Of a DNA stretch of 64,000 nt, positions 17,664-26,196 are shown piece after piece. The notes beneath the pieces were generated by a model. It saw only the letters and a program-made list of their open reading frames with translations, was not told the DNA's origin and did no database searches. Every line of letters begins with the position of its first letter. Within the stretch, counting starts at the first letter, position 1. The stretch covers positions 62,001-126,000 of the forward strand of contig NZ_BPRE01000006.1 of NCBI RefSeq assembly GCF_022179765.1, in the 5' to 3' direction. The stretch is from Methylorubrum suomiense (GTDB lineage: Bacteria; Pseudomonadota; Alphaproteobacteria; Rhizobiales; Beijerinckiaceae). A program made the position numbers and the translations under genes.

Positions 17664-18503
17664 ATGGAGAGCCGTTCATTCGGTCCGGTGCCGCGCGAGG
17701 TTGCGGTGATCGGGCAGGGAACGTGGTACATCGACGACGCGCACCGGCCCACCGCGGTCGCGGCCCTGCGCCGGGGTCTCGATCTTGGCATGACGCATGT
17801 CGACACCGCCGAGATGTACGGCGACGCCGAGATCGTGGTCGGCGAGGCGATCACCGGACGTCGCGATGAGGTTTTCCTCGTCTCCAAGGTCCTCCCTCAC
17901 AACGCGTCGCGTGACGGGACCGTCGCGGCGTGCGAGCGCTCGCTCGCGCGCCTGCGCACCGACAGGCTGGATTGCTATCTGCTGCACTGGCCCGGTCCGC
18001 ATCCGCTGGAGGACACCTTCGCCGCCTTCGAGCGACTTCGCGAGCAGGGGAAGATCCGGTCCTGGGGTGTGAGCAACTTCGACGTGCCCGACCTCGAGGC
18101 CGCGTGGAAAGCGGGCGGCGAGGGCCTGATCGCCTGTAACCAAGTCCTCTACCACTTGGAGGAACGGGCGATCGAGCACGCCGTGCAGCCCTGGTGCGAG
18201 GCGCACGGCGTCGCCGTGGTCGCCTATAGCCCCTTCGGTCACGGCAGCTTTCCCGACCCGCGCATGCCGGGCGGTCGTGTACTGGCGGACATCGCCGGGA
18301 GCCACGGCGCGACCGCGCGCCAGGTCGCGCTGCAATTCCTCGTGCGGCGCCCCTCCGTCTTCACGATCCCCAAAGCGTCCAGCCCGGAGCACGCCGCCGA
18401 CAATGCCGGCGCGGGCACGCTCTCGCTGACGGAAGCCGATATCGCCCGGCTCGACGCGGCGTTTCCGCTCGGCCCACGACCGCGTCGCCTTCCCATGCTC
18501 TAG
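17664..18503 (+). CDS. Aldo/keto reductase
   Basis: The 279-residue protein carries the full AKR tetrad: Asp47 and Tyr52 (HVDTAEMYGDAE), Lys75 (LVSKVLP) and His108 (LLHWPG). The NADPH-binding IPKASSPEHAADNAGA block follows near the C terminus. It would reduce aldehydes or ketones, including methylglyoxal-like compounds, in the cytoplasm. An AAGGAG lies upstream of ATG 17664. It sits 230 bases after the dehydrogenase and is followed by a palindromic repeat that may end transcription. Confidence 0.9.
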   Translation: MESRSFGPVPREVAVIGQGTWYIDDAHRPTAVAALRRGLDLGMTHVDTAEMYGDAEIVVGEAITGRRDEVFLVSKVLPHNASRDGTVAACERSLARLRTDRLDCYLLHWPGPHPLEDTFAAFERLREQGKIRSWGVSNFDVPDLEAAWKAGGEGLIACNQVLYHLEERAIEHAVQPWCEAHGVAVVAYSPFGHGSFPDPRMPGGRVLADIAGSHGATARQVALQFLVRRPSVFTIPKASSPEHAADNAGAGTLSLTEADIARLDAAFPLGPRPRRLPML

Positions 18504-18597
18504 AGCATGATGCGGAAAAGTGGGATCCGGTTTTCCGAAATCATCTTGCGACATAGGTAGTTAGAGCGTGCTGCTTCTCTGAAAAAGCAGCACGCTC
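18501..18597. repeat. Rhizobiales-type intergenic palindromic repeat
   Basis: The element starts with TAGAGCATGATGCGGAAAAG, a sequence I recognise as a dispersed intergenic repeat in Rhizobiales genomes. It holds one inverted repeat at 18513-18519/18531-18537 and a second, perfect 13-bp stem at 18564-18576/18585-18597 with an 8-nt loop. It sits directly after the aldo/keto reductase stop and may also act as a terminator. Confidence 0.7.
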
Positions 18598-18822
18598 TCG
18601 AGCACGATGCCCGCTTGGCCAGCAGAGGCGGTCGCGCGGCTCTCGCTCCGGTCGTCGGGACGGACGGCTCGGCGCGACGGGTTGGGGTCCGTCCGGCGCA
18701 CTCGCTGTTCGGGCATCCGGTGGCCGACCTACGGAACGATCCGGATCGTCCCGCGACCCACGCAGCGTCACCCTTGATCTCCCCAGGGCGGCCGACCCGG
18801 CCGCGGATCCGGAGCGACGGCC

Positions 18823-19032
18823 ATGACCGACGGCCTATCGGAAGCGGAGCGACATGCCTTCGCACGCGAAGCCGTCACAGCCATCGAGGCGGTGCTCGAC
18901 CGGAAATGCCCCGAAATGAAGCGCGCCTTCTGGACCGCAGTCGACCGGTTCTACCAGTTGGATCCCCCGCCCCAGCAACCGCCCGGCACGAGGCCCAACC
19001 TGAACCCTTCCCAGACTGCGCCGTCCCGATAG
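18823..19032 (+). CDS. Small hypothetical protein (69 aa)
   Basis: ATG 18823 is preceded by GGAGCGA. The first 45 residues form an amphipathic helical segment (SEAERHAFAREAVTAIEAVL, then CPEMKRAFWTAVDRFYQL). The C-terminal tail is Pro/Gln-rich and likely disordered. It lies ~100 bases upstream of the ion-channel gene and could share its transcript. No family recognised. Confidence 0.5.
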   Translation: MTDGLSEAERHAFAREAVTAIEAVLDRKCPEMKRAFWTAVDRFYQLDPPPQQPPGTRPNLNPSQTAPSR

Positions 19033-19137
19033 GACTTGTCCTAGGGACTCGACCGCAGGAACGGGGACGATCGCGATCGGTTCGCGATGATGGGGCGGCA
19101 CGGGCCGCGCAGGAGGCCTCCCGGCCGCAGGTCGATC

Positions 19138-20235
19138 ATGATGTCCGTCCTCGAACGCGCCCTGGGGGCCCTCGTGATGGGGATCGTCCTGCTCGACGTG
19201 TTCCTCACCGTCCTCTACGCCCGCATCGGCACGGGGCTGATGGCCGAGCGTGCCGCACAGGTCGTCTGGAGCGCCTTTCGCCGCGCCGCGGAGGCGGCCG
19301 GCGCGCGACGCGGGACCGTCCTCTCCTTCTGCGGGCCGGTCATCCTCCTTCTCTACGTCCTTCTCTGGGCGATCGGCCTGACGCTCGGTGCCGGGCTCAT
19401 CATCCATCCCGGGCTCGGCACGGGCGTGCAGGCGGGCAACGGCCCGACACCGACGAACTTTCTCGCCGCGCTCTATGCCGGGGGCAGCAGCATGGCGATC
19501 GTCGGCGCCAGCGACTTCCGGCCGACGAGCGACGGTTACCGCGTCGTGTATCTGGTGAATTCCTTGGTCGGGATGACGGCGACCTCTCTGGTCCTGACCT
19601 ACATCATGCAGGTCTACGGCGCTCTGCGGCAGCGCAATGCCCTCGGCCTGCGGCTCCACGTTCTCTCGGGTGAGACCTCCGATGCGGGCGAGTTGCTGGC
19701 GCGGGTCGGGGCCCGGGGACAGTTCAGCGCCGGATACAGCCATCTGATCAGCCTCGGCGACGCCATGACCGCGATGAAGGAAACGCACCATTTCTACCCG
19801 GTGCTGTTCTATTTCCGCTTCGAACAGCCCTACTACTCGGTCTCGACCCAGGCCCATCTCACCCTCGATACGGCGTCGCTCATCCGCAGCTCGCTCGCGG
19901 GCAAGGATGCCGCGTGGTTGAAGGAGGCTGCAGCGGTCGAGACGCTCTGGCGCGTGTCGCAGATGCTGGTGCTCACGCTCGAAACGGCTTTCCTGCCCGG
20001 CGATCCGCCCACCGCCGACACCGTCGATCCCGCCGAGCGAGAACGGTGGCGCGCGCATTGGGAGACCGCCATATCCCGCCTCGATGAGGCAGGCATTCCG
20101 GTTGCCCGAGAGGAGTCGGCCGCGCAGGCCTATCTCGATCTGCGCGCGCAATGGTGGCCGCACATCGCCCGTCTCGCCCCCGCCATGGCCTATCGAAGCG
20201 AAGACATCGAAGCGCGGGGATCGCAGACGCCTTGA
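19138..20235 (+). CDS. Two-helix ion-channel family membrane protein with altered selectivity filter
   Basis: Counting from ATG 19138, transmembrane segments are near residues 8-28, 62-90 and 130-155. Between the second and third lies a pore-loop-like stretch ALYAGGSSMAIVGASDF. In potassium channels of the Ion_trans_2 family the corresponding block reads TTVGYGD; here it is AIVGASD (residues 121-126). The fold therefore looks retained while the K+-selective Tyr-Gly is replaced. The C-terminal ~200 residues are cytoplasmic and helical. Ion specificity cannot be predicted. GTG/ATG starts further upstream are possible. Confidence 0.75.
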   Translation: MMSVLERALGALVMGIVLLDVFLTVLYARIGTGLMAERAAQVVWSAFRRAAEAAGARRGTVLSFCGPVILLLYVLLWAIGLTLGAGLIIHPGLGTGVQAGNGPTPTNFLAALYAGGSSMAIVGASDFRPTSDGYRVVYLVNSLVGMTATSLVLTYIMQVYGALRQRNALGLRLHVLSGETSDAGELLARVGARGQFSAGYSHLISLGDAMTAMKETHHFYPVLFYFRFEQPYYSVSTQAHLTLDTASLIRSSLAGKDAAWLKEAAAVETLWRVSQMLVLTLETAFLPGDPPTADTVDPAERERWRAHWETAISRLDEAGIPVAREESAAQAYLDLRAQWWPHIARLAPAMAYRSEDIEARGSQTP

Positions 20236-20396
20236 GGCACGAGCCGGATCCACGATTCCGAGGGGTGGCCGGCTTTCGGGATGGCGCGAGATCGGCGGCC
20301 GGGAGGTGGGCGGCGATCCGTTCGCCAGACCTGGCATCTCCGCCGCCGGTGTCTCGATCCGCCCCCTCGAAACCGACACCCAGCCGAGCGCTTCCT

Positions 20397-21263
20397 TCAG
20401 GCATTCAGCAGGAATGGGAGGAGGACAGCGGTGAATGCCTTCGGATGCGAATAGTTGATTCCGTGGGCCGCGCCGGGGATGACGACCAGACGACCGCGCG
20501 GCAACGCATCGGCGAGGCTCACGACGAAGCGGTAGGGGACGATGTAGTCGCGCTTGCCCCAGACCACGAGCGCCGGCTGAGTGACCTGAAGCGCCTTCCC
20601 GCCGATGCGATTGTCGACCATGCTGTGCAGGGTTTGGATGTAGCGCCCGATGCCGCCGCGGGCATAGTCGACGAGCGCCACCCAGGCGAGCGACCAGCGC
20701 TCGAAGGGCGCGATGAGGAAGAACCCCGCAATCTGCCGAACGAGGCTCCGCGCGTCCGGGTCCGGTGTCGGTCCCTGCAAGACGAGGCGATCGACAAGGT
20801 GCGGGTGCCGGATGGCCAGTTCCACCAGCACCTCGCAGCCGAGCGAGTTGCCGATGAAGGCCGCGCGCTTCACTCCGATCACCTGCATCCACGCCGCCAA
20901 TGCGTCGGCAAGTTGGCGGACCGTGAGCGTCCGCCGAGGCTTGTCGCTCAGGCCGAAGCCGGGCAGGTCCGGCGCAAAGACCCGCACATGCGGGGCAAGA
21001 TGCTCCGCGAGCGGGATCATGTAGCGGCTCGACATTCCGAGCCCGTGGACCAAAATCACGGGGAGGCGGCCCTCCGGTACGGTGTCGACCGACACACGCG
21101 CGTGCAGGGTGATGCCGGCAACGCGATCGTATCGCGCCTCCAACCGTCCGAGGCGCGTGGGCTGCCCCGGGCGGGCACGCTGCCCAGCCAAGATCCGGCC
21201 GCCGAGTAGAACGACCAGAACGCCACCGGCCGTCGCAGCGATCCAACGGAGGGACACACGCAT
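20397..21263 (-). CDS. Alpha/beta-fold hydrolase, membrane-anchored
   Basis: From ATG 21263, a hydrophobic N-terminal helix (residues 6-25) looks like an uncleaved anchor or signal. The alpha/beta hydrolase fold follows, with oxyanion motif LVHGLGMSSRYM, nucleophile Ser140 in FIGNSLGCE, acid Asp239 in VWGKRDYIVP and His267 in GAAHGINYS. The triad is complete. It resembles carboxylesterase/haloperoxidase-like hydrolases of unknown substrate. Monocistronic and convergent with the ion-channel gene. Confidence 0.85.
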   Translation of the reverse strand: MRVSLRWIAATAGGVLVVLLGGRILAGQRARPGQPTRLGRLEARYDRVAGITLHARVSVDTVPEGRLPVILVHGLGMSSRYMIPLAEHLAPHVRVFAPDLPGFGLSDKPRRTLTVRQLADALAAWMQVIGVKRAAFIGNSLGCEVLVELAIRHPHLVDRLVLQGPTPDPDARSLVRQIAGFFLIAPFERWSLAWVALVDYARGGIGRYIQTLHSMVDNRIGGKALQVTQPALVVWGKRDYIVPYRFVVSLADALPRGRLVVIPGAAHGINYSHPKAFTAVLLPFLLNA

Positions 21264-21367
21264 CGTCTCGCCTTGCCGCTCACCCTGCCTCACGAGGCGC
21301 ACCGTCTTAACCGCCTGCTTACCCTGACCCGCCAGGTTGCCGATCCGGATCAGCGCAAGGAGTGAGC

Positions 21368-21649
21368 ATGTCCGACACGACCGACACCGTGGGCATCGCA
21401 GGCGACCGGATCCGCTCCATCATCGAGCGCATCGAGCGTCTCGACGAGGAGATCAAGGATCTCATGGAGACCAAGAAGGAGATCTTCGGCGAGGCCAAAG
21501 GCGAGGGGCTGGACGTCAAGGTGCTGAAGGAAATCCTCAAGCTCCGCAAGCAGGACAAGGACGAGCGCGACGAGCAGGAGACGCTGCTGGACCTGTATCT
21601 GCGCGCGATGGATGCGCCTGCCCCCGCGCCGATCGCGCAGGCGGCCTGA
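21368..21649 (+). CDS. DUF2312 / GapR-like nucleoid-associated DNA-binding protein (93 aa)
   Basis: ATG 21368 follows AAGGAG with five-base spacing. The protein matches the DUF2312 family: IAGDRIRSIIERIERLDEEI, then EIFGEAKGEGLDVKVLKEIL and a helical RKQDKDERDEQE segment. GapR, the Caulobacter member, is a tetrameric protein that clamps overtwisted, AT-rich DNA ahead of replication and transcription. An equivalent role is inferred from family only; many alphaproteobacteria carry several copies, so this may be a paralogue. It has a short Pro/Ala-rich C-terminal tail. Confidence 0.85.
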   Translation: MSDTTDTVGIAGDRIRSIIERIERLDEEIKDLMETKKEIFGEAKGEGLDVKVLKEILKLRKQDKDERDEQETLLDLYLRAMDAPAPAPIAQAA

Positions 21650-21782
21650 TCGGCGCCCTCACCACCGGGCCCCTCCGTGAGGCCCGGTGTTCTTCCGGTC
21701 ACCTGCACCGCCGCGCATGGCAGGTCGGGGTGCATGGCGATGCAGCGTCGGGGGTCGAGATCACGCGGTCGGGAACCAGCCC

Positions 21783-22173
21783 CTACGCGGCTTGCTCGAT
21801 CGGGTCTCGCGCGGGGACCGGTGCGCCGACGCCGTGCTGCTTGAGCGGCCGGTGACCCGGCAGACGGCGCAGCAGCACGTAGAAGACCGGCGTCAGGAAC
21901 AGGCCGAAGGCGGTCACGCCGATCATGCCGGAGAACACCGCAACACCCGTTGCGCTCTGCATCTCCAATCCGGCCCCCGTCGCGGTCACCAGCGGCAGAA
22001 CGCCCATGATGAAGGCCCTCGACGTCATCCCGGGGACCTCTTGCCCAGGCTTCCCGCAGCCGCAGGCGCGTAGCCGCATCGCCGCCTGCGATGCCCCGGC
22101 GCAGGAGCAGGCGGTCAACCACGGGCCTCATCATTGCCTCGTGGTCGGCCTCTTTGGCATCTTCGGTGGCCAC
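21783..22173 (-). pseudogene. Remnant of an RND (AcrB/MexB-type) efflux transporter, C-terminal end only
   Basis: The minus-strand frame ending at 21783 reads SRAFIMGVLPLVTATGAG, then TGVAVFSGMIGVTAFGLFLT and PVFYVLLRRLPG. This is the conserved C-terminal membrane region of RND inner-membrane pumps. Upstream the match continues in another frame (DAKEADHEAMMRP), so there is a frameshift, and the remaining ~900 residues of a pump are absent. Nothing like a membrane-fusion or outer-membrane partner is nearby. It is a decayed gene. Confidence 0.8.
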
Positions 22174-22471
22174 ATCGCGTCGACGAGACTCGTCTCAAGT
22201 CCAGCCCGCTCCTGACGATGCCCACCGCCCAGCGCGGGCCCCGCGCATCCAAGCCGTAAATGCCAGCCGCGGGGACAGGGAGCGCAACGGACTCGATAAC
22301 GGGGTAGGGGCGGGACGCTTCTCGGGCATTGGTTATGCCGATCGACGGGTCTGGCGTCGCCGCGCGGCGAGCGCGAGCGTCGGCCGCCGAGCTCACCCGT
22401 TATCCCCGGGTGACCGACGCCGAAACACTCTCCGTACTGAGGTTGCGTCCGAAGAATACAAGGAGCCGTGC

Positions 22472-22852
22472 ATGTACTGGTTTTCGACCGGCGTCGCGTT
22501 GCTGGCCGCCCTCGGAATCATCGCGATCGGCCTGATGTATCTGACGGATCCACGGGCGGCGACGCGAAGCTTCGGCTTGCCGTTGCCGGAGGCGGGCGCG
22601 AACGTCGCGTGGTGGCTTCGCCTCAAGGGCGTGCGCGACGTCGTCTCCGGGCTGGTCGTCCTGGCCGTAATGGTGTGGGGCGGGTCGCGCGTGCTCGGGA
22701 TCGTCCTGCTGGTGGAAGCCCTTATCCCGGCGGGTGACCTGTCGCTCATCCTGGCCGCGCGTGGCTCGACCGCGCGGGCGCTCGGCATTCATGGCGCGAC
22801 GGCCGTGCTGATGATCGCGGGCGCCATCCCCCTGATCATAGGGGCCGCCTGA
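22472..22852 (+). CDS. DUF4267 family small membrane protein (126 aa)
   Basis: ATG 22472 is preceded by AAGGAG. The protein has four hydrophobic helices: 4-24, around 48-65, 68-88 and 105-125. The sequence GLPLPEAGANVAWWLRLKGVRDVVSG resembles DUF4267 proteins, which are four-helix membrane proteins of unknown function. It stands alone and converges with the FAD monooxygenase operon. Confidence 0.7.
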   Translation: MYWFSTGVALLAALGIIAIGLMYLTDPRAATRSFGLPLPEAGANVAWWLRLKGVRDVVSGLVVLAVMVWGGSRVLGIVLLVEALIPAGDLSLILAARGSTARALGIHGATAVLMIAGAIPLIIGAA

Positions 22853-22918
22853 GATTCCGTTCGAGCCGCCCGACCTGCTGCGCGGCCGGGCCCCATCGTC
22901 GGGCGACCGCACCGTTCT

Positions 22919-24595
22919 TCAGATCCTGGCCTCGGCTTCGTCGGAGAAGACGCGGCGGCAATAGGCGGCCAAGCGATCGGGATCCTCCGCCGTGTCGCGG
23001 AAGGCGATGTGTCCGTCGGGGCGGACCAGGACGAGGGCAGGCTGGCCGTCCAGGCCGTAGGCGCCGTGCGCCTTGCCGTCGAGGTCCGAGAGGACGGGGG
23101 TGCCGGCGGCTTCGACGACGGGGCCGGCGAGGACGAGCCGCGGTCGCACCGAGTCCCAAGGCGCGACGGCCGCGATGGCGGCGCGCAGCGAGGCGCCGGC
23201 TTCCGGGGACCGCCCGTCGAAGCAGAGCAGAGCCCACCCCGTCGTGCGCTCGTCCGGATTGTAGAGGAACGGGAACAGCGAGGTCGTGCGACCGTCATGG
23301 GTCACTTCAGCCTCGGGGGCCCGCTCGCCGGGTCCCGGCCCGCGCCGCAGGACACGGGAAACCCCGGAAAGATGGTCCTCGTTGAGAGGACTCTTGGGGT
23401 AGCTCACCGAGAGTTGCTGCAGGTCGTCCGTGCCCTGAAGCAGGGCACCGATGCCCGGCATCACCTTGGTAGCCAAGCCCAGAGCCGCATCGGTGACCGG
23501 CCCACGGTAGACCGTGCGGCGAAAACCCTTCGCCTGTTGGGCGCTCAGCCTCGCATGCTCGCCGCCGCGCTCGGCGTCGTAGGATTCCAGCAGGACCGGC
23601 GCCGCCTCGCCCCGTAAGGTCGCGGCGAGGCGCCACGCGATCTCGACAGCGTCGTGCAAGCCCGCATTCATGCCCTGGCCGCCGATGGGTAGGGACAGGT
23701 GCCCGGCATCGCCCGCCAGGAACACCCGGCCCTGGCTGTAGGCCGGTGAGACGCCGTACTGGAAGCGGCTGTGGGTGAGCCATTGCGGATCGGTCAGCGT
23801 CAGGGTCGCGTCGCCCGTGACCTCGCGGGCCACCGCCTGGATCTCGTCGAGCGTCGGGTCACGATCCGGCACGTCCGCGTCGTCGGCCAGGAAGAAGAGG
23901 CGGTGATAGCCGCCCCAGACCGGCATCACGCCGCAGAATCCGCGCTCGTAGTAGAAGAACCAGAGCTGGTCGGGCTCCAGCGAACGCCGCCAGGACAGCT
24001 TGGCATCGACCTGACGGTTCATCCGGCCCTCGAATCGCTCGGGCTCGAAATCGAGTCCGAGTTGGGGCCGCACCGTGCCCTTGGCTCCGTCGGCGGCCAC
24101 GAGGTAACGGCAGCGCAGGCGTTGCTCGGGCCCGTCGTTGCCACGCCGCACCGTGACGCTCACGCCACCCGCATCTTGGGCGAGGACGACGACCTTGCCG
24201 CCGCGCTCCAGGCGGCCACCGCGCTCGGCGTAGGTCTCGATCAAGGTCGTCTCGATGACGTCCTGCCCGCTATAGAGGACCTGAGGATAGGGACTGTCGA
24301 CATCGTCGATCCGGATCGGAATCGTCGGCGTCCCGTTCATGGAAAAGTTCACCAGCCGGATCGGGTAGGCCCGCTCCGCCAGGGCGTCACGCAGGCCAAT
24401 GCTGGCCAGGAGCTCCTGCGGTCGCGCCCAGAGGTTGTTCGCCCGCGAATAGGCACGGACCTCGGTTCTTTTCTCCAGGATCAGGCAATCGACGCCGTGA
24501 TGGCGTAGGGCGCAGCCGGTGGTCAGGCCGACGGGGCCGGCGCCGACGACGATGACATCGGCATCGTAGGACTCGGAAGCCGCTTTTCGTGACAT
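22919..24595 (-). CDS. FAD-dependent aromatic-ring-type monooxygenase
   Basis: ATG 24595 has GAGGTG upstream; the product is 558 residues. It shows the flavin-hydroxylase signatures: N-terminal dinucleotide motif VVGAGPVGLTTGCALR, the middle DG motif (LVAADGAKGTVR), and GDAGHLSLPIGGQGMNAGL that contacts FAD ribityl. A ~120-residue thioredoxin-like C-terminal domain, common in PheA/TfdB/MhpA relatives, ends in LVRPDGHIAFRDTAEDP. It would hydroxylate an aromatic or polyketide-like compound with NAD(P)H. Third gene of an operon with MarR and ABM-fold proteins, so substrate-induced expression is likely. Confidence 0.88.
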   Translation of the reverse strand: MSRKAASESYDADVIVVGAGPVGLTTGCALRHHGVDCLILEKRTEVRAYSRANNLWARPQELLASIGLRDALAERAYPIRLVNFSMNGTPTIPIRIDDVDSPYPQVLYSGQDVIETTLIETYAERGGRLERGGKVVVLAQDAGGVSVTVRRGNDGPEQRLRCRYLVAADGAKGTVRPQLGLDFEPERFEGRMNRQVDAKLSWRRSLEPDQLWFFYYERGFCGVMPVWGGYHRLFFLADDADVPDRDPTLDEIQAVAREVTGDATLTLTDPQWLTHSRFQYGVSPAYSQGRVFLAGDAGHLSLPIGGQGMNAGLHDAVEIAWRLAATLRGEAAPVLLESYDAERGGEHARLSAQQAKGFRRTVYRGPVTDAALGLATKVMPGIGALLQGTDDLQQLSVSYPKSPLNEDHLSGVSRVLRRGPGPGERAPEAEVTHDGRTTSLFPFLYNPDERTTGWALLCFDGRSPEAGASLRAAIAAVAPWDSVRPRLVLAGPVVEAAGTPVLSDLDGKAHGAYGLDGQPALVLVRPDGHIAFRDTAEDPDRLAAYCRRVFSDEAEARI

Positions 24596-24626
24596 GGAAG
24601 ACACCTCGGCTGGAGAGCGGACGGGT

Positions 24627-24995
24627 TCAGGCGTCGCAGATGCCGGGTACGGCCATCTTCCGGAACAGGTGAGGGCTCGCCGTCGCGCTCGCGGGATAGT
24701 CCGACAGGCGGGCCCGGAACTCGGGGTTGGCGAAGGCGGCCCGGAAGTCGGCGACGCTGTCCCAGACGGCGTAGTTCAGGAAGACGCCGCTCCCGGCGAT
24801 GCCGCGATGCAGCTGCGTCGATACAAATCCCGGCTGCCGCGTCATGATCTCAGCGTCGGCGGTCCAGGCGGCGAGCAGGCTGTCCGCGTCCGCCGGCGGG
24901 ACGACGAAGGTGTTGATCAGGACGACGGGGCCGCCCTCGTCCTTCAATTGGTCCGCCAGGGTGACGGTCTGATCCATTTCGATGAACTTGGGCAT
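24627..24995 (-). CDS. Antibiotic biosynthesis monooxygenase (ABM) domain protein (122 aa)
   Basis: The product shows the ABM ferredoxin-like fold: VVLINTFVVPPADADSLLAA, PGFVSTQLHRG, then FLNYAVWDSVADFRAAFANP, with a helical C-terminal end. It starts one base after the MarR stop and is followed 31 bases later by the FAD monooxygenase gene. The pair of oxygenase-type genes suggests sequential action on one small-molecule substrate or protection from it. The substrate cannot be read from the sequence. Confidence 0.82.
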   Translation of the reverse strand: MPKFIEMDQTVTLADQLKDEGGPVVLINTFVVPPADADSLLAAWTADAEIMTRQPGFVSTQLHRGIAGSGVFLNYAVWDSVADFRAAFANPEFRARLSDYPASATASPHLFRKMAVPGICDA

Positions 24996-24996
24996 G

Positions 24997-25515
24997 TCAG
25001 GCTCCTGTCGACTGAGACTGGCCGAGCGCGGCGAGGGCTGGCTCCGATCGGTCGATCCGCCGTTGCATCTCGCGCAGCAGGGTGCTGGCGGCTTCGAACG
25101 CCTCCGGTGAGAGGCCGGACGTGAGAGCGTCGGCCCAGCGCTCCTGACGCTCGATGGCCGAGCGATAAGCGGCGTCCCCCTGCTCCGTCGCCACGACCAG
25201 CATGGCCCTTCGGTGATGGGGGTTCGGGGCGAAGCGGACGAAGCCGTCGTCCCGCATGTCGTCGACCAGGCGCTGAACGGCCTGGCGTGTCAGGCCCATG
25301 TTGCGGGCGATGTGAGCGACCGGCAGGGGAACGGGCGAAAGCGCGATGGCGCCGAGTACCTGCCAGCGGGCGCTCGTGAGCCCGAGGTCGCCGACCAGCG
25401 CATCGCCTGCGACGAGCAGATCGCCGTTCAGACGGAAAATCTCGATGACGAGACCGGTCCACGCCCGACGAAGGCGGGTCGGGTCCGGCGGGACGTCGTG
25501 CTGATAGCTGCTCAT
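24997..25515 (-). CDS. MarR-family transcriptional regulator
   Basis: The 172-residue protein has the MarR winged-helix core: LTSARWQVLGAIALSP, then IARNMGLTRQAVQRLVDDM as recognition helix, and GFVRFAPNPHHRRAMLV as wing. Helices at both ends form the dimer. It is the first gene of the operon with the ABM and FAD monooxygenases and probably represses it through the palindrome at 25543-25557. No Shine-Dalgarno sequence precedes ATG 25515, and promoter spacing indicates a leaderless mRNA. Confidence 0.88.
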   Translation of the reverse strand: MSSYQHDVPPDPTRLRRAWTGLVIEIFRLNGDLLVAGDALVGDLGLTSARWQVLGAIALSPVPLPVAHIARNMGLTRQAVQRLVDDMRDDGFVRFAPNPHHRRAMLVVATEQGDAAYRSAIERQERWADALTSGLSPEAFEAASTLLREMQRRIDRSEPALAALGQSQSTGA

Positions 25516-25521
25516 GACAGC

Positions 25522-25557
25522 GACATAGCACTTTGAAATTATCTGTCAATAAGACAG
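25522..25557 (-). promoter_or_regulatory. Promoter with overlapping palindromic MarR operator, leaderless start
   Basis: On the minus strand a consensus -35 TTGACA (25549-25544) and a -10 TATGTC (25527-25522) are separated by 16 bases. The -10 ends seven bases before the MarR ATG, so transcription should start at or very near the start codon. The palindrome CTGTC-N5-GACAG (25543-25557) covers the -35, as expected for an autorepressor site. A second half-site (TGTC, near 25563) adjoins it. Confidence 0.65.
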
Positions 25558-26196
25558 CATGTTGTCATGTTTGATCATCGGGTCTGTTTTCAGGCTGGCG
25601 AAAACCTGCCTTTCGCCGCCGCCTCATGGTCCACATCCTGAGCCGCTGCCCCCAGTCGAAGTGGTCCGCTCTGCGGATCGAGAGCAGAGGATGACCAGTC
25701 AGGGCGTCACGCGGCGGACAGAGAGAATCGGTGCCGCCAGTGAAATAGCCGAGATGAAGCGCTTACTCGATTGAGTCGATCCGGCTGTCTTGAGACACGG
25801 GTATTTCGACAATAGCGGCAACCACACTGGACCGGACCACTGCTCCAACTCCTTGTCCTGCCGCACAGTCTTTCTACAAAACGGCATATAATTTGCAGAT
25901 CGATGAGGAAGGCAGCCCGGTCGTGCACACAGCGATGCGTCACTGGGGTTTAATACTCTGCGCAGGCGAGTGAGACTGCGTCTACAGAAGGCAAGAACTT
26001 TGGCCGCAGCTGGCTCGGTCAGCCGGAAAGAGACTGTTGTCGGACGCTTCAAGTCGATTTCCCATGGTCGATCTGGAGCGATTCAGACTTGAAGTCACGC
26101 GCGATAAAAAAATTTTGCCATTTGCCTCACAATCTTGTTATCAATAACCTGAATTCTTTGAAACGGCGTACAGTTTCTGAGTTGGGAGAGGCCGAA
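25558..26196. other. Long divergent intergenic region, AT-rich in its right part
   Basis: About 640 bases between the MarR promoter and the first LuxR-type gene. Several short frames exist on both strands. None has a ribosome binding site plus protein character. The last ~120 bases are distinctly AT-rich and should carry the LuxR promoter. Confidence 0.4.

Noticed and set aside
18835..21246. 803-residue minus-strand open frame
   Set aside because: It spans two real genes in other frames (ion channel and alpha/beta hydrolase) and has low-complexity Arg-rich composition.
25699..26052. Minus-strand frame starting like a ribbon-helix-helix protein (VSFRLTEPAAAKVLAF)
   Set aside because: The start would be TTG without a ribosome binding site and the rest lacks any fold signature. 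A chance resemblance is more likely.
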